49,450 bases of DNA from JABMRP01 sp964444795. GTDB taxonomy: Bacteria > Planctomycetota > Planctomycetia > Pirellulales > Thermoguttaceae. Shown here one piece after another: positions 16,644 to 24,151 of this stretch (within the stretch, counting starts at the first letter, position 1; every line of letters begins with the position of its first letter). A model generated the notes under the pieces. It did no database searches. It was not told where the DNA came from and saw only the letters and a list, made by a program, of their open reading frames with translations. The DNA lies in contig CAYUIQ010000028.1 of assembly GCA_964444795.1 (NCBI GenBank), positions 1 to 49,450 of the forward strand. Reading direction: 5' to 3'. The position numbers and the translations under genes are program-made.

Positions 16644-19232
16644 ATGAAGACAGGGATGTGTCTTGCATTGGTTTTTCTTCTGTATCCGGGCCAGACGGTG
16701 TGCCATGCCGAGGAGCCACCGCAAACTCAGTACGCCCGGGGCATCCTGGACCGTGCGGGGCGTGACGGGGTTGCGTTGAAGGTGGTCGAGGGTCTGGGAC
16801 ACCGGGAAGCCTTCCGCATGGTGACGGACTCCGACGGCCAGCGGGTCGAGGCCACGTCGCCCGCGGGGCTGATCTACGGCGCGCAGGCGCTGGTGCGCGG
16901 CGAGGCGACGCCGGGAGCAGTCGAGAAGCCCGACTTCAACATCCGCGGCACAACGCTCTGTTTGATGCCCCACAGCTACAGGGCCACGCTGTCGCCGCAA
17001 CTCTATCCATGGTTTTACGACAAGGAGTTCATGACACGCACGCTCGACGCCTTTGCCGCCGCGCGATTGAACACGATCTTCCTCTGGGCGGGGCACCTGT
17101 TCCCCTATATTGTCGAGATGCCGGACTACCCGGAAGCCGCCGGCGACATTGCGCCCGAGCAGGTCAAGGCCAACCAGGAACAGTTCCGCTGGTTCACCAC
17201 CGAATGTGAACGGCGCAACATCCAGGTCCTGCTCCATTTCTACAACATCCATGTATCACCGCCTTTTGCCAAGGCGCACGGCATGCGGACCAACCCCACG
17301 ACCCCCACGCCGCTGCTGTGTACCTATACCCATTATGCCCTCACCCGGTATTTCAAGGAGTTTCCCTCCGTGGGCCTGTATGCGTGTCCGGGAGAATCCA
17401 TCGCCAGCAGCCATCAACTCAAGTGGTTCCGGGACGTAATTTTCGACGCGGCCAAAAAGAGCGGCAAGAACCCGGCGATCGTGATCCGCGACTGGACCAT
17501 GAACCAGGAGTTCCGCGCCAGTCTGAAGGAACTTTGTGACAATGTGTATTCCGAACTGAAGCACAACGACGAGAGCCTGACCTCTCCCTGTCCCGATGTG
17601 CGTCACATGCAGTTGGAGGGTATTGCCGCTGGACATATCGTCAACTTTCACCTGGTGACCGACCTGGTTCCCATGCGCTGGGGCAGTCCCGTGATGCTGC
17701 GGGAGAGCATGCGGCACCTGAAGAAGCTTGGCTTTGTCAGTGGCGTCGAGTTCTTCGGGCAGTCCTTTTGGAAATGGCCCTACACGCTGGACAAGCTGGA
17801 ACCCTCGCAGAAGGGTTATTTCCCCAAGGGCCCCAAGCTGTTTTCCCTGGATCGCGACGCGATCTATTTCGATTCCTTCGGACGCTATCTGTGGCGTTCC
17901 GATCGCGAGCCACGACACGAACAGGAACATTGGGAGCGTTATCTGGCGAACAAATACGGCTCGCGGGAAGTGGGCGAACTGCTTTACCAATGGTACGTTA
18001 CCAGTGGCCCCATCAGCCCCGGACTCCTGAATCTGAATGCGACCAAGGTCGCGGGTTGGTGGCCGAGTGTGATGCTCCATAACCAGCGAGTGGACCAGAT
18101 CCTGACATTGAACAAGAGCCTGGACGAAACTCCCTATACCCTGTATCGCGAAACCGGCCGGGCCGGTCAGCGCTACTATCCGCGTCCCTTCGACGCCTTC
18201 TTCTGCGACCGTTATCGCAAAGACTACGGTGTGCCAAAACCCGGCAAGCTCCTCCCCATGTACGAAGAGCTTGCTGTCTACAAACAACGGCTCGGGATCG
18301 ACGACCTGGAGCAGCGTCATTGCATGCCGGTGAGCCAATACGCCAAAGCCCTGGAGGAAGGCCGGACCATTGACCAGGCGATGACCCCGGACAAGGTAGC
18401 CTCTTTGCTGAATCAACTGGCCAATGAGTCGCTTGAGCTTGCCCGCGGCGCCGTGCAACATGCGGACAATCCTGATACTCGCAAAGAACTGGAACGTTTC
18501 GTCACCGACAGCGAGATGGTTGTTCTGGCCACCGAAGCCCTCTTGCACAAGGAACAGGCGGCCATCCTCAAAGCCCGGATGCTGATCACTCAAGACGGCA
18601 CTCTGGCGGACCCGTTCCTCGAGCAGATGGAACAATCCGTCGCGGCGTATCAGAAACTGGCGGAGCTGACATCGACCACCTACCTGCATGGAAACGACCT
18701 GATGGGCACCCACTGGAACCAGCAGGGGCTCAAGGAGTTTCGCGACGACCTCAAGGTGCAGCGAGGGTGGTTGGAGAGCTTTCGGTCCAGCCGGATGGAG
18801 CTTCCGCCCGGCAGTGTTCGCCTGGAGGCGGAGCAGATGAAAGGGCCTTGGAGAATGGGTAACGACCGATACGTCGGCGCGTTGGGCCAAGGTTACGCCG
18901 CTTCGTATTACGCCGCGGCCCAAGCCGAGCCGGTGCCGCTGAAAGCCGGGGTACGAGTGCCAGCCGCCGGAGAGTACGCCGTCTGGGTCCGCGCCCTGGT
19001 TGGCGGCTCGCACCAAGACCGCGCGCTGGCCGTCGAAATCGCGGGCAGGCGGCAGCCTCCCACTCACACCGGACAGGGGCCCCAAAGCGGCCAGTTTGTG
19101 TGGCGGAAGGCCGGCGTCGTGAAACTGCCGGCCGATGCCGTGGACGTGTTGCTCCATCCCGTCGGGAAACGGCACGCCACGGCCGACGCGATCCTGCTGG
19201 TTCCCAGTGCGGACTGGAAACCGGAGCATTAG
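16644..19232 (+). CDS. large secreted glycoside-hydrolase-like protein
   Basis: 862 residues from the ATG at 16644, which begins a clear signal peptide (MKTGMCLALVFLLYPGQTVC). The frame also runs back to 16521, but that overlaps the preceding gene and lacks a signal. Residues about 55-115 (VALKVVEGLG to SPAGLIYGAQALVRGE) resemble the N-terminal beta domain seen before TIM-barrel glycosidases such as GH20, GH67 and GH84. NIRGTTLCLMPH and the long region with LNTIFLWAGHLFP, VLLHFYNIHVSP and GLYACPGESIASSH look like barrel strands with acidic residues at the ends. A helical section follows (about 590-730), then a beta-sandwich-like C-terminus (SVRLEAEQMKGPWR onward, about 745-860), probably carbohydrate-binding. 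The exact family was not recognised. Confidence 0.7.
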   Translation: MKTGMCLALVFLLYPGQTVCHAEEPPQTQYARGILDRAGRDGVALKVVEGLGHREAFRMVTDSDGQRVEATSPAGLIYGAQALVRGEATPGAVEKPDFNIRGTTLCLMPHSYRATLSPQLYPWFYDKEFMTRTLDAFAAARLNTIFLWAGHLFPYIVEMPDYPEAAGDIAPEQVKANQEQFRWFTTECERRNIQVLLHFYNIHVSPPFAKAHGMRTNPTTPTPLLCTYTHYALTRYFKEFPSVGLYACPGESIASSHQLKWFRDVIFDAAKKSGKNPAIVIRDWTMNQEFRASLKELCDNVYSELKHNDESLTSPCPDVRHMQLEGIAAGHIVNFHLVTDLVPMRWGSPVMLRESMRHLKKLGFVSGVEFFGQSFWKWPYTLDKLEPSQKGYFPKGPKLFSLDRDAIYFDSFGRYLWRSDREPRHEQEHWERYLANKYGSREVGELLYQWYVTSGPISPGLLNLNATKVAGWWPSVMLHNQRVDQILTLNKSLDETPYTLYRETGRAGQRYYPRPFDAFFCDRYRKDYGVPKPGKLLPMYEELAVYKQRLGIDDLEQRHCMPVSQYAKALEEGRTIDQAMTPDKVASLLNQLANESLELARGAVQHADNPDTRKELERFVTDSEMVVLATEALLHKEQAAILKARMLITQDGTLADPFLEQMEQSVAAYQKLAELTSTTYLHGNDLMGTHWNQQGLKEFRDDLKVQRGWLESFRSSRMELPPGSVRLEAEQMKGPWRMGNDRYVGALGQGYAASYYAAAQAEPVPLKAGVRVPAAGEYAVWVRALVGGSHQDRALAVEIAGRRQPPTHTGQGPQSGQFVWRKAGVVKLPADAVDVLLHPVGKRHATADAILLVPSADWKPEH

Positions 19233-19292
19233 CAGGTGGCCACGGTGAGCGGCGATGGCAAGATAGCGGAAGAACGGACAGGAATTATTCTC

Positions 19293-19576
19293 ATGCAAAA
19301 CCTGGCAAGGAGGCCGAACGTGGGCGCCAGTCCAGAACCCAGACTCCAAGATCCGGGTTTACGCTCGTTGAACTTCTCGTGGTGATCGCCATCATCGGGA
19401 TCCTCATCGGGCTGCCGCTGCCGGCCGGCGCGTATTGTACGGTCCCGGGGAATAATCAGATCCATCGTTGCCACACCCGGCTGGAATCGCCGCTGCCGTT
19501 CTTGGAGCAACAGGCCGCCTACCCTGCCGTCGGTCGAGTTCAACTTCGACCTGTGATCGGGTCTTCTTCCCGGTAG
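19293..19576 (+). pseudogene. decayed DUF1559 prepilin
   Basis: The phrase SGFTLVELLVVIAIIGILIG (from about 19352) is a prepilin signal. It is followed by LPLPAGAYCTVPGNN, a degraded form of the usual LLLPAVQAAREAAR segment, and by SPLPFLEQQAAYPAV, which matches the LPFLEQQALY phrase normally about 40 residues later. The intervening sequence is shortened. The ATG at 19293 is in a different frame from the signal. The frame stops at 19576. Together these show an internal deletion, a start-region frameshift and a missing C-terminus. Intact DUF1559 proteins have a few hundred residues. Confidence 0.7.
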
Positions 19577-19613
19577 TAACCACGGAGTTGAGTGCGCTGC
19601 CACGTGCCGCGCA

Positions 19614-19694
19614 AATATCGACGAAGTGAACGCCCTTGACAACCCGGCCGTTCCGCATGTCTAAGCACGTCATGATGCTGATTGGCCGTGCCAT
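19614..19694 (-). pseudogene. hisF: HisF N-terminal remnant
   Basis: Read from 19694, the ATG is preceded by AAAGGA and encodes MARPISIMTCLDMRNGRVVK followed by GVHFVDI, the unmistakable N-terminus of HisF, the cyclase subunit of imidazole-glycerol-phosphate synthase in histidine biosynthesis. The catalytic Asp of CLD is present. After 27 residues the homology ends abruptly and the frame runs into the DUF1559 remnant in antisense. About 225 residues of HisF are missing, so this is a stump left by a deletion or rearrangement. Confidence 0.75.
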
Positions 19695-19834
19695 GACGTC
19701 ATTCCTTTCCCGTGTGGGCAAATGAGGCTCTGGTGAATTCCTGGATTTCGACTGCCGCTCGCTTGTATAGCGTGCCTGATGTTGTGTGCCCACGATCCTC
19801 AATGAAGCCGATGAGATGACGCATGAACCCGTCG

Positions 19835-19864
19835 TTTACAGATCCCGTACGTTCCGGGTATAAT
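19835..19864 (+). promoter_or_regulatory. strong sigma-70 promoter for the kinase/regulator pair
   Basis: TTTACA (19835-19840), an 18-base spacer and a perfect TATAAT (19859-19864). Transcription would begin near 19871, downstream of the upstream-most possible start of the kinase frame (19823), which supports the later GTG start at 19925. Confidence 0.6.
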
Positions 19865-19924
19865 CGGTACACAGACGCCATGGTCCTCAGACGCCACGGT
19901 CCTCGGGAAGCGGAAGGTAGTCTT

Positions 19925-21805
19925 GTGAAACCCAAGTTCCTCAACAATCTGCAAATCCAAGTTACCATGGGGTTTCTGCTGGTGTCTCTGGTCCCCTTGG
20001 GGACGGTGAGCGTATTCTCTGTGCGGACGGCCAACAAGGTGATTCAAGACATTGCGCAAAACCAGTTGGACAATGTTGCCGCCGAGAAACAGGCCCTTCT
20101 CGAACGATGGATCATGGAGCGAAAGGCCGACCTGGAGGTTCTGGCCGGATCAACCACCGTAAGGAAAGCAGATCCCGCCGAGGTCGCCCCCTACTTTGAA
20201 CTGGTGCGGGACCAGTACGAAGTTTATAGGCGTTTCATGATCGCGGGGCCGGACGGCGAGGTCATTCATGACAGTACGGGGGCTTCCGATGCCTCGTGCA
20301 AGAGTAAGGCTTGGTACCAGCATGCGATCGGCGGTCAACCGTATATGTCGGAAGTCGAATTGGAGGCAAGCGGGGAAGGGTCCGCATTTCGTCTGGCTAC
20401 TCCCATTCGAGATTCGAACGGCCGGCCACGGGGCGTGCTTTGTGCCACGGTAAGTACGCAAACCATCCTGGAACGGGTTCTCCGCGTGCAGTTGGGCGAA
20501 TCGGGGGAATGCTACCTGGTCGACAAGGCTGGCACGTTTCTCACCCACAAGGACCCCCAGAGAATACTCAACGAGAACATTGCCCAGTCAGACAGCTTCA
20601 CACACATCTTTGACAGTGCGAACGGACAGCCCGTCTACGAGGATTACCGCGGAATCCACGTGCTGGGAGCCTCTCGTTCCTTGCAAGGGATCGATTGGCA
20701 CGTAGTCGTGGAACAAGATCGAGATGAGGCCTTCTTCGACTCGGATCGGTTGCAGCGAAACATCTACGTCGTGGTCGCGTTGACCGTCGTGGGTGCCGTT
20801 GGTTTTTCCGCGTTGCTCGCGTGGTACGTGGCGTCGCCGATTCGAGCGCTTAGTGAGGCGGCCCGTACTCTGGCCCGCGGAGATTTTGAACACGCGATTC
20901 TCGACGCACGGACCACGCGCCGCGACGAGATTGGGGTGCTGTATGCCGCGTTCGAGCACATGGCCAATCAACTGAAGGATCGCCATTCCACGCTGGAAAC
21001 GCGCGTGGGGCTGACCGAGGTAGAACTGCAAAAGGTTGAGGCGGAATTGAAGGAGACGCTGGAGGCAGCCGCGCGATCCGAACGGCTTGCCGCCCTGGGG
21101 CGCCTGGCGTCCGGCGTGGCGCACGAGATCCGCACACCGCTGACTTCCCTGAAACTGTTCCTGCAATCCGCTCAAGAAGAGATTGCCTTTTCTCCCGACA
21201 ATAGCGAGGATTACCGGATTGCGATGCGGCAGGTTGCCCGGATTGAGAAGACGATCAACCACTTCCTCGATTTTGCTCGGCCCCAAGAGCCCGTCATTTC
21301 GGACTTTGATTTCGTGCAGTTGGCCGAGGACGTGCTGGAGGTGATCCGTCCACGTGCCAACCAGCAGGAGGTCGAGATTCACGAGTGCATTACTCCCGAA
21401 CTACCCAAGGTCAAGGGCGATGCGCATCAATTGGGCGAAGTGCTGGTCAACCTCTTGGTCAACGCACTGGACGCGATGCCGGACGGCGGTCGGATGACGA
21501 TCTCCATAGCCGCGGAGGCAACCGAACCGGGCTCGATAGTTCCCACCTGGGTGCGGATTGACGTTTCCGACACCGGGCCGGGTATCCAGCAAAAGGTCCT
21601 CGATCGCTTATTCGAACCGTTTTTCACCACGAAGGCGACAGGTTCCGGCCTGGGGTTGGCGATAATCAGAGGCACCATCGAGTCGCATGCCGGCTCTGTG
21701 TGCGTCAACACGCAACTTGGATCCGGCACGACTTTTTCGGTTCGCCTGCCGGCGTCATCTCCAGGAAGGACCATAGAGAATGGGCAAGATTCTAATTGTC
21801 GATAA
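19925..21805 (+). CDS. membrane sensor histidine kinase with extracytoplasmic sensor domain
   Basis: 626 residues from GTG 19925, chosen because GGAAGG (19912-19917) lies seven bases upstream and a TATAAT promoter sits inside the longer frame. Membrane helix 1 (about 14-34), a periplasmic Cache-like sensor (about 35-278, with YRRFMIAGPDGEVIHDSTG and YLVDKAGTFLTH), membrane helix 2 (about 280-302), HAMP (about 303-352), a short coiled coil, then HisKA with His400 in GVAHEIRTPLTSL. The ATPase domain has LVNLLVNALDAMPDGG, DTGPGIQ and GSGLGLAI. It would autophosphorylate and pass phosphate to the regulator whose gene starts inside its last codons (overlap 26 bases). A Cache sensor suggests an external small molecule such as an amino or carboxylic acid; the ligand is inferred. 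Confidence 0.9.
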   Translation: MKPKFLNNLQIQVTMGFLLVSLVPLGTVSVFSVRTANKVIQDIAQNQLDNVAAEKQALLERWIMERKADLEVLAGSTTVRKADPAEVAPYFELVRDQYEVYRRFMIAGPDGEVIHDSTGASDASCKSKAWYQHAIGGQPYMSEVELEASGEGSAFRLATPIRDSNGRPRGVLCATVSTQTILERVLRVQLGESGECYLVDKAGTFLTHKDPQRILNENIAQSDSFTHIFDSANGQPVYEDYRGIHVLGASRSLQGIDWHVVVEQDRDEAFFDSDRLQRNIYVVVALTVVGAVGFSALLAWYVASPIRALSEAARTLARGDFEHAILDARTTRRDEIGVLYAAFEHMANQLKDRHSTLETRVGLTEVELQKVEAELKETLEAAARSERLAALGRLASGVAHEIRTPLTSLKLFLQSAQEEIAFSPDNSEDYRIAMRQVARIEKTINHFLDFARPQEPVISDFDFVQLAEDVLEVIRPRANQQEVEIHECITPELPKVKGDAHQLGEVLVNLLVNALDAMPDGGRMTISIAAEATEPGSIVPTWVRIDVSDTGPGIQQKVLDRLFEPFFTTKATGSGLGLAIIRGTIESHAGSVCVNTQLGSGTTFSVRLPASSPGRTIENGQDSNCR

Positions 21806-23228
21806 CGACGAGGGGCTGGTTCACTTCCTCACCCGGTTGTTTGCCAAACAGGGCCATGAGGTTGCGTCCCGCATGGACGGGATCTCCGGCCTGGAGCAGG
21901 TCAAGGCTGAGCCGTTCGATCTGATCCTGCTGGACTACAAAATGCCGGGGCTGAACGGGCTGGAGACCTTGGTGGAGATCAAGCAAGCCCAGATCAGGAC
22001 CCCTGTGATCGTCATGACGGCTTATGGCACAACCGAAACGGCCATTGAGGCGATGAAACTCGGCGCTTATGACTATCTTCTGAAGCCGTTCGACAGCGAA
22101 GGGTTGAAACGGTTGGCCGCCGACGCCCTGGAAGTCAACCGGCTCATGAAGGAGATGGTCGACCTCCCTAGTTCAGTAGCCGAGATCATGCCCCCCGTGG
22201 GCGGTCCGGTGAGAATCGTGGGGGCCAGCCCACAAATGCAGGAGGTTTTCAAGCTTATCGGCCAAGTGGCGGAAAGAGACGTTGGAGTGTTGATCACGGG
22301 TGAAAGCGGTACGGGCAAGGAACTGGTTGCACGGGCGATTTATCATCACAGCCACCGAAAAGACAAACCGTTCATGGCCGTCAACTGCGCAGCCGTCCCC
22401 GATACGCTCTTCGAGAGTGAACTCTTCGGCTACGAGCGAGGTGCGTTCACCGGTGCCTACCGATCTTACGTCGGTAAGTTAGAGCGCTGTCACACCGGCA
22501 CGCTTTTCTTTGACGAGATCGGCGACATGTCTTTGATCACACAGGCCAAGGTGTTACGTGTGCTACAAGAGGGAGAGTTCGAACGACTGGGCAGCACGGA
22601 AACCATCAAGGTCGACGCCCGTATTCTGGCGGCGACGAACAAAAACCTGGAAAGAGAAATCGAGGAAGGGCGGTTCCGTGAGGACCTCTACTACCGTCTG
22701 AAAGTCATCTGCATCGAGATGCCGCCGCTTCGCGATCGATCGGATGATGTCCCGGCCCTTGTAAACTACTTCGTCGGTCGCTTCTCCGAGGAGTACGGCA
22801 AGTCGGTCCATTACGTTGCCGACCAAACGATTCACAAGCTGCAATCCTACGCATGGCCCGGAAACGTGCGCGAATTGGAAAACCACCTTCGCCGAGCAGT
22901 ATTGATGTGCAAGGGAGGAAATGTGCTGCTCGCGGAACACCTACAGTTCGAGACCGATCAGGAGAACGCTCTCCAGGCCGAGGTGCTTGACGAGACGATC
23001 CGCAGCCTGCGGCAACGCCTCGCGGATCTTGTTCCGGAGATCTTTCGGTTGGCTGACGACCAGCGGGCCCACGCAAATGTCATCGATCTGGTTGAGGAGG
23101 CACTCATTGCCCGAGCGCTGCAAGAATGCAAGTACAACCAGGTCCGCACGGCACGGATGCTGGGTATCAGTCGCAACACGTTACGCCACCGGATAAAGAA
23201 ATACGGTCTCGAACCACCCGGCGAATGA
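21780..23228 (+). CDS. NtrC-family sigma-54-dependent response regulator
   Basis: 482 residues; AGGAAGGA precedes the ATG. Receiver domain (about 1-120) with phospho-acceptor Asp52 in LILLDYKMPG, Thr80 and Lys102. AAA+ domain (about 147-385) with Walker A GESGTGKE (174-181), the sigma-54-contacting GAFTGA loop (221-226), Walker B LFFDEIGD (about 242-249) and RFREDLYYRL. Fis-type helix-turn-helix at the end (NQVRTARMLGISRNTLRHRI). All the elements needed to open sigma-54 promoters are present. Paired with the upstream kinase. A sigma-54 promoter and an NtrC-like dyad follow directly, before a small gene and glutamate dehydrogenase, so those are its likely targets. Confidence 0.95.
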   Translation: MGKILIVDNDEGLVHFLTRLFAKQGHEVASRMDGISGLEQVKAEPFDLILLDYKMPGLNGLETLVEIKQAQIRTPVIVMTAYGTTETAIEAMKLGAYDYLLKPFDSEGLKRLAADALEVNRLMKEMVDLPSSVAEIMPPVGGPVRIVGASPQMQEVFKLIGQVAERDVGVLITGESGTGKELVARAIYHHSHRKDKPFMAVNCAAVPDTLFESELFGYERGAFTGAYRSYVGKLERCHTGTLFFDEIGDMSLITQAKVLRVLQEGEFERLGSTETIKVDARILAATNKNLEREIEEGRFREDLYYRLKVICIEMPPLRDRSDDVPALVNYFVGRFSEEYGKSVHYVADQTIHKLQSYAWPGNVRELENHLRRAVLMCKGGNVLLAEHLQFETDQENALQAEVLDETIRSLRQRLADLVPEIFRLADDQRAHANVIDLVEEALIARALQECKYNQVRTARMLGISRNTLRHRIKKYGLEPPGE

Positions 23229-23295
23229 TTCTCCCTTTCGGTGCCTGCGCACCATGAGTGCTCAAGATCTGAACAGCCTTGCAAGTCGTTTTTCA

Positions 23296-23312
23296 GGCAC
23301 AGGTTAGGTGCT
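23296..23312. promoter_or_regulatory. NtrC-like binding site (enhancer)
   Basis: GGCACAGGTTAGGTGCT has the GCAC-N7-GTGC geometry of the classical enterobacterial NtrC site (TGCACC-N5-GGTGCA). It lies about 150 bases upstream of the -24 element, a usual distance for an enhancer that contacts sigma-54 polymerase by looping. A second dyad at 23240-23253 has related half-sites in the opposite order. Confidence 0.45.
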
Positions 23313-23451
23313 GTTCCTCGCCCACACGTCTGGAGAGTCTCGGTCTTCTACCAACACGACGTGCTTACGGTCACGTCCGCGAGAGCCACTCTGGTTGTCG
23401 CAACTTCTTTTCTGATAACCGGTTGCGATTCTTGCCGCCGTGCATCCCCCT

Positions 23452-23468
23452 TTGGCACGGACTTTGCG
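23452..23468 (+). promoter_or_regulatory. sigma-54 (-24/-12) promoter
   Basis: TTGGCACGGACTTTGCG matches the consensus YTGGCACG-N4-TTGCW at all positions except the final W. The invariant GG (23454-23455) and GC (23466-23467) have the required spacing. Transcription should begin near 23479 and read through the 104-aa gene into glutamate dehydrogenase. Confidence 0.75.
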
Positions 23469-23721
23469 AAAGACCAACCCTGAGAATCTCCGGAGTCTGC
23501 TGATCCGCCAGCAACGGAGGGACGGTGAATCTTGGAATGCGTGCTCGATGCAAGAAAGGCAGGGGCTGCAGGTTCCGGTAGACGAGAACCCCCGCCATCC
23601 CGTCGGACGAATTCGAGGAACGTCCGAAAGTTGCGGCAGTGGACGCGGTGCGGAAACGGCTCGCCGAGGAGGCGGAACAAGATGCGTGCCAGCCTGACCA
23701 TCAAGAAACGGAGGAGATAAC

Positions 23722-24036
23722 ATGCGTAGCGCATTTCCATTACCTGAGGATGCCCGCTTGAGGGAGGTGCTCAGCACCAAGGACCGCTCTGCCGAGAGCG
23801 CGCTAAAGAACTTCCGTTACATCGTCGCCAACGTGGACAGCGACGCTCAGAAAGTCTGGGTGGACATGTGGAACGAACTCCAGGAGGGCGTCACCCCTGG
23901 AGGAATCGTGTTGCCGGAAATGAGTAAGGGCTTCACGCCGTCCTGCGGCTGGGCGGAGTTCTTGGAGAAGTTCTTTTTGCTGAAACACTACCTCGACTAC
24001 ATCCACCGTTTTTGCGACGCGTCCACCACAGCTTAG
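23722..24036 (+). CDS. small protein of unknown function, sigma-54 controlled
   Basis: 104 residues with GGAGGA close to the ATG. No signal peptide or membrane segment. The sequence is helical, with notable aromatic phrases: NFRYIVANVDSDAQKVWVDM, GVTPGGIVLPEMSKGFTPSC, GWAEFLEKFFLLKHYLDYIH. I do not recognise the family. It is the first gene after the sigma-54 promoter and lies 115 bases before glutamate dehydrogenase, so it is probably expressed under nitrogen control. It could be a partner or modulator of the dehydrogenase, or a stress protein; this is inference only. Confidence 0.7.
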   Translation: MRSAFPLPEDARLREVLSTKDRSAESALKNFRYIVANVDSDAQKVWVDMWNELQEGVTPGGIVLPEMSKGFTPSCGWAEFLEKFFLLKHYLDYIHRFCDASTTA

Positions 24037-24151
24037 ATGCTGTCGCGTAGTAGGGCGGTGTCTGTCCAACGTGGGCTCGGGCGGTTCGTGCGGCAAACTC
24101 AGCTTGAAGTATTTCTGAAGACGGGAATCAACAACAGAAGAAGGAAAGGAA

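Larger units (their letters stand above)
23229..23721. other. 493-base regulatory intergenic region
   Basis: Contains a GGTGC-N4-GCACC dyad (23240-23253), an NtrC-like site (23296-23312) and a sigma-54 promoter (23452-23468). About 240 bases of untranslated leader then run to the small gene at 23722. Short frames within 23440-23720 have no recognisable product. Confidence 0.6.

Noticed and set aside
17256..19349. Long open frame on the minus strand, antisense to the glycoside-hydrolase-like gene
   Set aside because: It has no recognisable domain, is rich in Arg, Gly, His and Leu as expected from GC-rich antisense, and the opposite strand has a clear signal peptide and domain structure.
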